A DNA stretch of 64,000 nucleotides from Polynucleobacter sp. AP-Elch-400A-B2. GTDB lineage: Bacteria > Pseudomonadota > Gammaproteobacteria > Burkholderiales > Burkholderiaceae. The notes under the pieces were generated by a model, which was given only the letters and a program-made list of their open reading frames with translations, had not been told where the DNA came from and searched no databases. Of this stretch, positions 54,714-63,390 are shown in pieces (the stretch's first letter is position 1; each line of letters opens with the position of its first letter). Both the position numbers and the translations under genes were made by a program. The stretch is taken from assembly GCF_018688355.1 (NCBI RefSeq), contig NZ_CP061317.1:186001-250000 (forward strand), read 5' to 3'.

Positions 54714-55538
54714 TTAAATCCATTCAAAAGCATTATTTTTTCTGAGTCCGTGTATGGACATACCATGTTCTTTGAGCTCGCTTCTGCTCGCCTCTGTCTG
54801 GTGTTTTTTAGTTTGAATCTTGGTTAACTTTCTTTGTACCCAGCTCTGATTCAGTAGTTTGTAGTTGTAGCGATTCGCTAAGCCATCTTTTTCTGCGAGC
54901 CCTCTTTCTTGTTTCATAGCAGTTTGGGTAATCGAGCCAAAGTGATGCAACCACGATGCACCAGTAATTGCGGTTTGAATATTCGACTTCTTGAGCTCAT
55001 TGAAGAACAAAGTATCTTCATAGCCGAGGAGTTTAGGAATTGGCTGAAAATAACCTACATCCATCCAGACCGATTTATGAATAGCGAGGCACACCGCATG
55101 CTTGCTGCCAAAGCGATGTGCATCCTTCATTTCTGCCGTAGCTTTTAGATTGAACGCTTCAAAGTCATAGTCTAGCGGCCCTTCAATTAATGCTGGGCTA
55201 ATGACTTTGAGATTATTGGATTCTGCAGCGTGAATGAGGTTCTCAATCCACAGGGGTGATACGAGAACATCATTATTCATGATGATGCTCCATTCGCTTT
55301 GTAGTGCGAGCGCCCCTTGATTCCAAGCAGTTCCACACCCTAGGTTGGTGGAGTTCAGGATTCTTCCGCCTAACGGCAGTGTTGCAAGGTAATCGCGAGT
55401 CCCGTCAGTTGAGTGGTTATCCACCACTACGAGCCGATCCAATGGGGTGCCATGCCTTACCATGCTATCAATGCACATTTTGGTGTATTCAACAGAGTTG
55501 TAGCAGGCAAAAGTTAGGCTGTATTTATTGGGGTTCAC
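54714..55538 (-). CDS. Glycosyltransferase family 2 protein
   Basis: A 274-residue GT-A glycosyltransferase. The N-terminal nucleotide site begins SLTFACYNSVEYTKMCIDSM and continues to VVDNHSTDGTRDYL; the DxD-like metal motif is NNDVLV near residue 90. It resembles rhamnosyl- and related transferases that act on O-antigen. The position next to the dTDP-rhamnose genes makes a rhamnose donor plausible but unproven. The 135 bp upstream separate it from divergent rfbB. Confidence 0.88.
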   Translation of the reverse strand: MNPNKYSLTFACYNSVEYTKMCIDSMVRHGTPLDRLVVVDNHSTDGTRDYLATLPLGGRILNSTNLGCGTAWNQGALALQSEWSIIMNNDVLVSPLWIENLIHAAESNNLKVISPALIEGPLDYDFEAFNLKATAEMKDAHRFGSKHAVCLAIHKSVWMDVGYFQPIPKLLGYEDTLFFNELKKSNIQTAITGASWLHHFGSITQTAMKQERGLAEKDGLANRYNYKLLNQSWVQRKLTKIQTKKHQTEASRSELKEHGMSIHGLRKNNAFEWI

Positions 55539-55673
55539 GATTCAATGGGGTAATGTTTTGTTAAAATGCGCTTATAAGCAATGGTTCTTGATTTTATAGA
55601 TTTAGTCTTAATTTAAGAAAACCACTGGTTACTCTTATCGTATTACATTTCGCACTTCATTTATTGGTAAATC

Positions 55674-56732
55674 ATGATTTTAATAACAGGTGGCGCCGGC
55701 TTTATTGGAAGCAATTTCGCCCTTGATTGGCTTGCCAATCCTATGGCTGAAGGTGTGATTAATCTCGACAAGCTGACTTATGCAGGTAACCTGGCTAATT
55801 TAGCGACTCTGAAAGATGACTCCCGCCATATTTTTGTTCATGGGGATATTGGCGACAAAGAGTTAGTTGCCGGCTTGTTAAAAGAGCATCAGCCTCGCGC
55901 CATTCTCAACTTTGCTGCAGAGAGTCATGTGGATCGATCTATTCACGGTCCTGCTGAGTTTGTGCAAACCAATATTCTAGGTACCTTCAACCTACTGGAG
56001 TGCGCAAAAGCATATTGGAATGGCTTGGATGAGTCTTCCAAGAAAGCATTTCGCTTTCATCACGTCTCTACGGATGAGGTGTATGGATCTTTGTCATCCA
56101 CCGATCCTGCTTTTACTGAAAAAAATGCTTATGAGCCCAATAGCCCCTATTCCGCATCAAAAGCAGCATCAGATCATTTAGTGCGCGCTTGGTATCATAC
56201 GTATGGTTTCCCAGTTGTGACTACCAATTGTTCCAATAACTATGGCCCTTATCACTTTCCAGAGAAGTTGATCCCGCTGGTAATTCTTAATGCGCTGAAT
56301 AGTAAGCCATTACCAATCTACGGTGATGGTCAGCAGATTCGGGATTGGCTTTATGTTGGTGACCATTGCTCTGCTATTCGCGAGGTGCTTGCTAAGGGTA
56401 AATTAGGTGAGACCTACAACATTGGTGGTTGGAATGAAAAAGCCAACATCGATGTTGTTAAAACAATCTGCGCGATTTTGGATGAGCTAAAGCCGCGTCC
56501 TGATAACAAGTCCTATGCGGATCAAATTACTTTTGTTACAGACCGCCCTGGGCATGATCGCCGCTATGCGATTGATGCTAGCAAGGTAGAGCGGGAGTTA
56601 GGCTGGCGGCCTGCAGAGACATTTGATACCGGGATTCGTAAGACAGTGCGGTGGTATTTGGATAATCCACCCTGGGTAGAGTGTGTTGTCAGCGGCAGCT
56701 ATCGTGACTGGTTGCAGAAGCAGTACAGCTAA
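55674..56732 (+). CDS. rfbB: dTDP-glucose 4,6-dehydratase
   Basis: The second enzyme of dTDP-L-rhamnose synthesis. The 352 residues contain the NAD motif TGGAGFIGSN (5-14), the catalytic T133-D134-E135 triad (STDEVYG) and Y159-x3-K163. The order rfbB-D-A-C is complete and compact. The next gene, rfbD, starts 16 bp after the stop. Confidence 0.97.
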   Translation: MILITGGAGFIGSNFALDWLANPMAEGVINLDKLTYAGNLANLATLKDDSRHIFVHGDIGDKELVAGLLKEHQPRAILNFAAESHVDRSIHGPAEFVQTNILGTFNLLECAKAYWNGLDESSKKAFRFHHVSTDEVYGSLSSTDPAFTEKNAYEPNSPYSASKAASDHLVRAWYHTYGFPVVTTNCSNNYGPYHFPEKLIPLVILNALNSKPLPIYGDGQQIRDWLYVGDHCSAIREVLAKGKLGETYNIGGWNEKANIDVVKTICAILDELKPRPDNKSYADQITFVTDRPGHDRRYAIDASKVERELGWRPAETFDTGIRKTVRWYLDNPPWVECVVSGSYRDWLQKQYS

Positions 56733-56748
56733 ACCGCATAAGCCCCCA

Positions 56749-57717
56749 ATGAATATCCTGATATTTGGTAAAGATGGTCAATTAGGTAAAGCGTTTCAAG
56801 TGTTATTGGATTCGTTGCTACCCACTTTGGCGGAGCAGCCTAACATTCAATACGTTGGTCGCGTTGAATGTAATTTATCTGATGCTGCTAAATTAAATTC
56901 CCTCTTAAATCAATTTCATCCTCAGCTGATTATTAATGCCTCAGCTTACACCGCTGTTGATAAGGCGGAGACTGAGTCGGAATTAGCATTTGCAGTGAAT
57001 GCAACGGCACCTGCCCTGATGGCACAATATGCAGCAGCGCACGAAGCTAGCTTTTTGCATTACTCCACAGATTATGTTTTTGATGGCGAGAAGTATGGCT
57101 TTTATTTAGAGGATGATATTCGCAATCCTCTCGGTGTTTATGGCAAGAGTAAGGCGGCTGGCGAAGAAGCGATTGCTCAAGCATTTGTAACCAGTTCCTC
57201 AAGAGGCACCGGTCAATACGCGATCTTTAGAACCAGCTGGGTATATGGAGATGGCGGTAATTTCATTCGTACAATTTTGCGTCTAGCAAAAGACCGGGAT
57301 GAGTTGAAGGTAATAACTGACCAGCATGGTGTCCCTACTAGCGCCGAGTGGCTTGCCCAAGTGAGTTTAGGTTTGGCAATGAATGCAAAAGGGCGCTTGG
57401 ACACATTCCCGTCCGGCATCTATCATGCTGTTCCAGCTGGTGAGACAAGTTGGTATGGTCTAGCCCGCTGGGCTGTGCAAGCTGCTTTAGATGCTGGGGT
57501 GCCGTTGAGGACACTCCCTCATGCTGTCAAGCCCATTCCTGCGGCGGAATACCCTTTGCCAGCCCCCCGGCCCATGAATTCACGGATGTCGACAGATAAG
57601 CTGGCAAAGGTCTTTGGAGTTCAGGGCGATATGTCAAAATTAGAACTATTAAATCAGCCCTGGGATGGAGCCGTTCGCGCCTATGTCCACAATTTGGCTA
57701 AAGATGGACTTATCTAA
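56749..57717 (+). CDS. rfbD: dTDP-4-dehydrorhamnose reductase
   Basis: The final reduction to dTDP-L-rhamnose. From the ATG at 56749 there are 322 residues, with the NADPH motif GKDGQLG (7-13), STDYVFDG, and the YGKSKAAGE catalytic segment. The frame is open upstream to 56683 inside rfbB, but MNILIFG is the typical start. The protein carries a few extra residues after EAIAQAF (about 145-160) compared with E. coli RfbD. Confidence 0.96.
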   Translation: MNILIFGKDGQLGKAFQVLLDSLLPTLAEQPNIQYVGRVECNLSDAAKLNSLLNQFHPQLIINASAYTAVDKAETESELAFAVNATAPALMAQYAAAHEASFLHYSTDYVFDGEKYGFYLEDDIRNPLGVYGKSKAAGEEAIAQAFVTSSSRGTGQYAIFRTSWVYGDGGNFIRTILRLAKDRDELKVITDQHGVPTSAEWLAQVSLGLAMNAKGRLDTFPSGIYHAVPAGETSWYGLARWAVQAALDAGVPLRTLPHAVKPIPAAEYPLPAPRPMNSRMSTDKLAKVFGVQGDMSKLELLNQPWDGAVRAYVHNLAKDGLI

Positions 57718-57727
57718 AGAGAGTGCT

Positions 57728-58666
57728 ATGGCAGTAAATCAGATGAATCGCAAAGGTATTATTTTGGCAGGAGGCTCTGGCACTCGTTTGTATCCTGTGA
57801 CTCAGGCTGTTTCTAAGCAGTTAATGCCTGTGTATGACAAACCGATGGTGTACTACCCATTAACTACGCTGATGCTTTCAGGCATTCGAGATATATTATT
57901 AATCTCAACACCGCATGACACTCCGCGATTTGCAGAGTTGCTTGGCGATGGCTCGCAATGGGGTTTAAATATTGAGTATTGTGTACAACCTTCCCCTGAT
58001 GGCTTGGCGCAAGCATTTACCTTGGGCAAAAACTTTGTTGGTAATAACCCAAGTGCATTGGTATTGGGTGACAATATTTTTTATGGCCATGAACTGGTCG
58101 ATCAGCTTGATAGTGCTCATGCGCGCACTAGCGGCGCAACTGTCTTTGCTTATCACGTTACGGATCCAGAGCGTTATGGCGTTGTCGAATTTGATAAAGA
58201 TTACAAGGCACTTTCGATTGAAGAAAAACCGCTAAAACCTAGAAGTAGTTATGCGGTAACAGGCCTTTATTTTTACGACAATCAGGTGTGCGATATTGCT
58301 GCCTCAATTAAGCCTAGTGCCCGTGGCGAGTTAGAGATTACGGATGTTAATCGTGCCTATCTTGAAAAAAATGAATTGAGCGTAGAAATTATGGGTCGTG
58401 GTTTTGCGTGGCTAGATACTGGAACGCATGATTCATTATTGGACGCAGCAGGTTTTATTGCTACCTTACAAAAACGTCAAGGCCTTATGGTCGCTTGCCC
58501 TGAAGAGATTGCCTATCGCCAAGGCTGGATCAGCGCCGAAGATGTTCTTAAAGTTGCTGCTCAACTGAGCAAGAATAGCTATGGTCAATACCTAAGTAAG
58601 ATTGTGAACGAGCTCAACACCTCCGGCCAAGCCGTTTCCTTATCGCACAAGAAGATGATTGGATGA
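57728..58666 (+). CDS. rfbA: Glucose-1-phosphate thymidylyltransferase
   Basis: The first enzyme of dTDP-L-rhamnose synthesis. From the ATG at 57728 there are 312 residues, with the nucleotidyltransferase signature GGSGTRLYP (15-23) and VLGDNIFYG (metal-binding D). The longer open frame from 57665 overlaps rfbD and has no family support. A purine-rich AAAGAGAG lies before the chosen start. It overlaps rfbC by 4 bp. Confidence 0.96.
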   Translation: MAVNQMNRKGIILAGGSGTRLYPVTQAVSKQLMPVYDKPMVYYPLTTLMLSGIRDILLISTPHDTPRFAELLGDGSQWGLNIEYCVQPSPDGLAQAFTLGKNFVGNNPSALVLGDNIFYGHELVDQLDSAHARTSGATVFAYHVTDPERYGVVEFDKDYKALSIEEKPLKPRSSYAVTGLYFYDNQVCDIAASIKPSARGELEITDVNRAYLEKNELSVEIMGRGFAWLDTGTHDSLLDAAGFIATLQKRQGLMVACPEEIAYRQGWISAEDVLKVAAQLSKNSYGQYLSKIVNELNTSGQAVSLSHKKMIG

Positions 58667-59229
58667 ACGCAACTTCCAAGCTATTAGTTACGCCAACAGC
58701 CATTCATGATGTGCTGATTATTGAGCCTAAAGTATTGGGTGATGAACGGGGTTGGTTTACTGAATCCTTCAATTCACAAGACTTCTCCCTGGCCACTGGT
58801 TTAAATGTCGACTTTGTTCAGGACAACCACTCTTTTTCTCGCCAATGGACTTTGCGTGGTTTACATTACCAACTAGAGCAGACGCAAGGTAAGTTGGTGC
58901 GCGTTGTAGCTGGTAGCGTGTTTGATGTTGCTGTGGATATTCGCAAAGATTCACCAAGCTATGGGAAGTGGGCGGGTGTTGAGTTAAGCGCACAAAACCA
59001 CAAGCAAATGTGGATTCCTCCTGGCTTAGCTCATGGTTTCTTGGTTCTATCTGAGGTGGCCGAGTTTCTGTACAAGACTACTGACTACTATCATCCCCAA
59101 AGTGAAGTCTGTCTAGCATGGAATGATCCTGGTGTTGGTATCCAATGGCCACTACCTCAGGGCATGGCTCCTAATATGAATACCAAAGATTCGGCTGGTT
59201 TATCGTGGGATGCTGCCCCCAAGTTCTAA
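58663..59229 (+). CDS. rfbC: dTDP-4-dehydrorhamnose 3,5-epimerase
   Basis: The third enzyme of dTDP-L-rhamnose synthesis. The 188 residues form a cupin fold, with catalytic H68 in RGLHYQ, the VFDVAVDIRKDSPSYGKW block and the PPGLAHGF motif. It overlaps rfbA by 4 bp and completes the four-gene set. A heptosyltransferase gene follows after 41 bp. Confidence 0.97.
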   Translation: MNATSKLLVTPTAIHDVLIIEPKVLGDERGWFTESFNSQDFSLATGLNVDFVQDNHSFSRQWTLRGLHYQLEQTQGKLVRVVAGSVFDVAVDIRKDSPSYGKWAGVELSAQNHKQMWIPPGLAHGFLVLSEVAEFLYKTTDYYHPQSEVCLAWNDPGVGIQWPLPQGMAPNMNTKDSAGLSWDAAPKF

Positions 59230-59270
59230 CTGAATTTAGGTGCATTTTCAAAAGATAAGATAATGCCCGC

Positions 59271-60296
59271 ATGAGCGTCTCTCCTAAAATTCTTCTGGTA
59301 AAGCTATCCTCTCTTGGGGATGTATTACATAACTTGCCGATTGTGTGGGATTTGCGTTCGCGTCTACCGGATGCTCAAATTGATTGGGTTGTGGAAGAGG
59401 GATATGTCCACCTACTCACCCCACTTTTATCTCGAGATGGTTTTAGAGGTGTCGATCGCGTAATTCCTTTTGGACTTCGTCGCTGGAAGAAAAATCTTTT
59501 TAGCTTGGCAACCTGGAAAGAGTTTTTTTCATTTAGAAAAACACTTCAATCCACCACCTATGACATTTTGATCGAAACACAGGGCCTACTTAAATCTGCC
59601 ATCGTTTGCTCCCTGGCTAAAAAAAGATCTGGTGCCGTAGTTGCAGGTCTTGCTAATGCAACTGAGTTTTCTGGATACGAGTCCTTGGCTAGATCTTTCT
59701 ATAATCAGTCAGTCCAAGTGCCAGCTCAGTGCCATGCTGTAGACCGTTCGCGTTGGGTCATGTGTTCTTCATTAGATTGGTCTTTAATAGAGCGTGGTGA
59801 TGCGCCACAGTTTTATCCCTCACAATTTATATCCAGCATTCCAAAGAGCACTGTTGACGGATTGATTGCGCCATATGTCTTATGCTTTCATTCGACTGCT
59901 AGAGAGGCTAAGCGTTGGCCCAATAGTCATTGGATTGAATTTGGTAATGCACTTTCTGCTCTTGGATATCAAGTCGTGTTTCCATGGGGCAGCGCTGCAG
60001 AAAAAACTATCAGTCAATTGCTTGCTGCCAAAATAGCTAACGCTTTTGTACCACCTGCGTTTTCTATTGGGGATGCATTCTCCGTAATTTCGGGTGCTGC
60101 TTTAACGGTAGGTGTGGATACAGGTCTGACGCATTTAGCGGCAGTACTCAATAAACCTACGGTAGAGATTTATTGCGACTCACCGCGCTGGAAAACCGAA
60201 GGTTATTGGTCTGAGCGCATTGCTAATGTGGGTGATATTCAAGATCCACCAAGTGTTCAAGAGGTTCTTGACGTATCTTTGAAACTTCTAAAGTAA
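59271..60296 (+). CDS. waaC: Lipopolysaccharide heptosyltransferase I (WaaC-like)
   Basis: GT9-family enzyme that adds the first heptose to Kdo2-lipid A at the inner face of the inner membrane. The 341 residues start with KILLVKLSSLGDVLHNLPIV, the WaaC signature, and end with a donor domain including GVDTGLTHLAA. It is placed directly after the rhamnose genes and ends 4 bp from a convergent TolC-family gene. Confidence 0.92.
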   Translation: MSVSPKILLVKLSSLGDVLHNLPIVWDLRSRLPDAQIDWVVEEGYVHLLTPLLSRDGFRGVDRVIPFGLRRWKKNLFSLATWKEFFSFRKTLQSTTYDILIETQGLLKSAIVCSLAKKRSGAVVAGLANATEFSGYESLARSFYNQSVQVPAQCHAVDRSRWVMCSSLDWSLIERGDAPQFYPSQFISSIPKSTVDGLIAPYVLCFHSTAREAKRWPNSHWIEFGNALSALGYQVVFPWGSAAEKTISQLLAAKIANAFVPPAFSIGDAFSVISGAALTVGVDTGLTHLAAVLNKPTVEIYCDSPRWKTEGYWSERIANVGDIQDPPSVQEVLDVSLKLLK

Positions 60297-60300
60297 GTTC

Positions 60301-61920
60301 TTAGCGCAGCAGGGCGTTAATCGAAATCAAATCTTCGTCTGATAATGTAGCTGCGTGGGCTTTCAATCTAATCGCATTCAGAATGGTGTTGTAGCGCGCC
60401 TGTTGCAGTTGTGAGCGGGTAGTAATGAGCGTATCTAATGCAATGAGCACATCAATATTAATCAGCGTCCCCACTTGAAATCCTAACTTACTGGATTCCA
60501 GTGCAGAGTTAGAAGATCGCTCTGCTGCTTCATAGGCTTTAACACTAGCTAGACCCCCGTAAAATCCGGTAAACGCAGTTCTCGTATTTTGGGCTGCAGT
60601 GCGCCGAGCATTATCGTAACTAGCTTTAGCGGCATCGAGCAAGGCTGCATTCTGACGAATGACGGAACTATTAAATCCTCCCGAAACCAGCGGGATTGTC
60701 ATTTGCAGGGCAATAGTATTGTTGTAAATATTGGTGTTTGCAGGTGTGTAGCTATTAGCGCTACCATTTGCAGTGTTGTAGCCAGCTGTTCCAACAAAAT
60801 TGACAGAGGGATAATTGAGCGCTTGCGAACCACGGTAAGTGCTCTCAGCAAGACTGACGGATAGTTGACCAGTCAATACATTAAAGTTTGCAGTCTCTGC
60901 CTGCTGGATCCAATCATCCAGAGTTTGGCCTTTTGGTAGTTGTGGGTTAACACTTTCCGCAATCGGAATGCCGCTACTATCTTTATTTTTGGAGCGAGGA
61001 TCTTTTAAGACTCCATCAATCTTTGCTTCTTTAATTAGTGGTCGTAGCGTACCTACTGGGCGCCCAGTGAGCTGCTCCAACACGCCACGCTTGACTACTA
61101 AATCAGCTTGCGCACCAATCTCTTGGGAGTTGGCAAGATCTAATGCTGCTTGTGCTGTGTTGACATCAACAATGGTGGCTAAGCCAGCATCAAATTTAGC
61201 TTGTGCGATCTCAAGTTGTTGTTTGATGAGACTTTTCTTATTACGAAAAAGTTCTACGTTATCTTGGCTGGTGAGTGCATCAAAGTAAGCTTGTGAGACT
61301 CTCAATATGAGATCTTGTTGCGCCAAATAAAAACGCATGTCTGCAATCTTGGTATTGAGGTCACCTTGTTTGGATGCCTCAAATGCTGCCAAATTAAAAA
61401 CAGGTTGTGTGAGAGTTACGGTATAACCCTTTTGATCAAAAACGCGAGAGTTACCTGAGAAGCTTGTTAAGGCAGATCCATTGGTTGCATGTTGGTAGTA
61501 TCTAGTTCCAATTGGAGTTGCGCTTGCTTGAGGTAGCAAAAGAGATAAGCCTTGCCAATAGAGTTCTTTGCTTGCCTGGTAGTTAAAACGTGCCGCGTTG
61601 AGGACTGGGTCGCTAAATGCAGCCTCTTGATATAGTCGAACGAGGTCTGAAGCCTGCACGGCAGGGTTGGCTGCACCATTTCCATTGAGGTTTGAGGGTG
61701 CGGCAGAAGTCGGTATAGCCTGCTGAGGGGTACGCACCATTTGTGGGGGCATATCTAGCCCAATTAAGGCTGGAGCGCTCATCGGGGTAGGTAGCGATGG
61801 CTTTGCCCCATTGGCAACCTGCCCAAAGGTGTTGGTTGACGTCGCGCTAAGTCCTAGTGCTTGGCACAGGATTAAGCCTAGGGTACTGAGTTGCGAGAGA
61901 CGAAAACGGGGCGGGGTCAT
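60301..61920 (-). CDS. tolC: TolC-family outer membrane efflux protein
   Basis: An outer-membrane channel for type I secretion or multidrug export. The 539 residues comprise a signal peptide (about 1-34), a low-complexity Pro/Ala-rich stretch (about 35-88), then two OEP repeats with long coiled-coil helices. No inner-membrane pump or adaptor gene is adjacent, so the partners are encoded elsewhere. It is divergent from uppP. Confidence 0.88.
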   Translation of the reverse strand: MTPPRFRLSQLSTLGLILCQALGLSATSTNTFGQVANGAKPSLPTPMSAPALIGLDMPPQMVRTPQQAIPTSAAPSNLNGNGAANPAVQASDLVRLYQEAAFSDPVLNAARFNYQASKELYWQGLSLLLPQASATPIGTRYYQHATNGSALTSFSGNSRVFDQKGYTVTLTQPVFNLAAFEASKQGDLNTKIADMRFYLAQQDLILRVSQAYFDALTSQDNVELFRNKKSLIKQQLEIAQAKFDAGLATIVDVNTAQAALDLANSQEIGAQADLVVKRGVLEQLTGRPVGTLRPLIKEAKIDGVLKDPRSKNKDSSGIPIAESVNPQLPKGQTLDDWIQQAETANFNVLTGQLSVSLAESTYRGSQALNYPSVNFVGTAGYNTANGSANSYTPANTNIYNNTIALQMTIPLVSGGFNSSVIRQNAALLDAAKASYDNARRTAAQNTRTAFTGFYGGLASVKAYEAAERSSNSALESSKLGFQVGTLINIDVLIALDTLITTRSQLQQARYNTILNAIRLKAHAATLSDEDLISINALLR

Positions 61921-62039
61921 CTAATTTAGTTACTTTTTATATGCCATGAAGTTTAAGGCTTATTTGAGTAAAACGCCTCAATTGAAGCTCATTTTGCCAA
62001 ATCCTCTGCTTGACTTCATCTATCTATAAAATTGGGGCT

Positions 62040-62885
62040 ATGGATCTAATTTTGCTAGGTAAAGCAGTAATACTGGGAGTTGTGGAGGGCTTAACGGAGT
62101 TTTTGCCAATCTCTAGTACGGGACACCTGATTTTGGTGGGTGATTTGCTCGACTTCAATGATGAGCGGGGGAAGGCCTTCGAGGTCATTATCCAGTTTGG
62201 TGCCATTTTGGCGGTGTGCTGGGAGTTCCGAGCCAAGCTCTGGAAGGTGACCTCTACTATCAAAACAAGTGCAATCTCTCGGCGCTTTGTAATGAACCTA
62301 TTGATTGCCTCGATTCCGGCGATGAGTCTGGCCTTTCTATTTGGCAAGCATATTAAGGCTGTCTTGTTTGCCCCCATTCCGGTTGCTAGCGCTTTTATCG
62401 TAGGGGCGCTAGTCATCTTTTGGGCTGAGAAACGTCAGAAAACAGTCACTGTGACTAAAAATCATATCCAGTCGGTAGATGAGCTCACTCCTTTGGATGC
62501 ATTGAAGGTGGGCTTAGCTCAGTGCGCTGCTTTGATACCAGGAACCTCTCGCTCTGGAGCAACCATTATTGGCGGAATGTTATTTGGCTTACCACGCGCA
62601 GTAGCTACGGAGTTCTCATTCTTCTTGGCTATTCCAGTCATTGGCGGGGCTACTGCCTATGAGTTGCTTAAGCTTTGGAAGAGTCCCATCTCTTTATCTG
62701 GGGACTTTACTTGGGCAATTATTGTCGGTTTTATTGCTGCTTTTGTATCCGCTTTTATTTGCGTGCGTTGGCTGATTCATTATGTTGCTGGACACAACTT
62801 CATTCCTTTTGCTTGGTATCGAATCATCTTCGGTGTGCTGGTATTGTTGAGCGCATATAGCGGTTTAGTTGCTTGGTCACATTGA
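62040..62885 (+). CDS. uppP: Undecaprenyl-diphosphatase
   Basis: Recycles undecaprenyl pyrophosphate to the monophosphate carrier used for both murein and O-antigen. The 281 residues (ATG at 62040; a TTG at 62010 is less likely) span the membrane about eight times and hold the BacA motifs EGLTEFLPISSTGH (17-30) and PGTSRSGAT. The function links well to the neighbouring glycan genes. Confidence 0.96.
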   Translation: MDLILLGKAVILGVVEGLTEFLPISSTGHLILVGDLLDFNDERGKAFEVIIQFGAILAVCWEFRAKLWKVTSTIKTSAISRRFVMNLLIASIPAMSLAFLFGKHIKAVLFAPIPVASAFIVGALVIFWAEKRQKTVTVTKNHIQSVDELTPLDALKVGLAQCAALIPGTSRSGATIIGGMLFGLPRAVATEFSFFLAIPVIGGATAYELLKLWKSPISLSGDFTWAIIVGFIAAFVSAFICVRWLIHYVAGHNFIPFAWYRIIFGVLVLLSAYSGLVAWSH

Positions 62886-62927
62886 GATAGCTCTTATCAA
62901 TATTAATAAAGATCGACTGGAAAACTG

Positions 62928-63386
62928 ATGGATATATCAATAGACGCAATTACGAACAATATTCAATTAGCTCTTGCCCCAGTATTCCTATTGACTGCAG
63001 TGGCTACGTTAATTAACGCAATCTCTGCTCGCTTGGCTCGTTCTGTCGATCGTATGCGGGCCATTCAGCACCGTATTCAGGAAGGCGGAATTCAGGATCA
63101 AGTTTTACTGAGTCATATGATGAAAGAGGCTAATGAGGCAAAAGTTCGAGGTCGTCTATGTACTGCTGCCATTTTCTTTGACGTATTAAGTGGCGTGTTT
63201 ATTTCACTTACCGTACTAGAGCTATTTTTCTTTCAAGCGGGTGCAGTCCGATCTTTGCAAGCAACTTATGTAATCTGGACTTTTGTACTCGGTCTGGTCT
63301 CCTTTATGACTTCGCTCTCTATCGTTTTGAGTGAAGTGGTTTATGCTTATCGTTCAGCTAGCTGGAATACCCCTTTTCCAAAATAA
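62928..63386 (+). CDS. DUF2721 family membrane protein
   Basis: A 152-residue protein with three hydrophobic segments (about 14-35, 80-102 and 115-140) and a charged cytoplasmic loop that contains RLARSVDRMRAIQHRI. It matches the pattern of DUF2721 proteins, whose function is unknown. It lies 42 bp after uppP and only 4 bp before the UDP-glucuronate decarboxylase gene. Confidence 0.8.
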   Translation: MDISIDAITNNIQLALAPVFLLTAVATLINAISARLARSVDRMRAIQHRIQEGGIQDQVLLSHMMKEANEAKVRGRLCTAAIFFDVLSGVFISLTVLELFFFQAGAVRSLQATYVIWTFVLGLVSFMTSLSIVLSEVVYAYRSASWNTPFPK

Positions 63387-63390
63387 AATT

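Noticed and set aside
55539..55673. Search for an ops/JUMPstart element ahead of rfbB
   Set aside because: No GGCGGTAG-like core was found in the gap.
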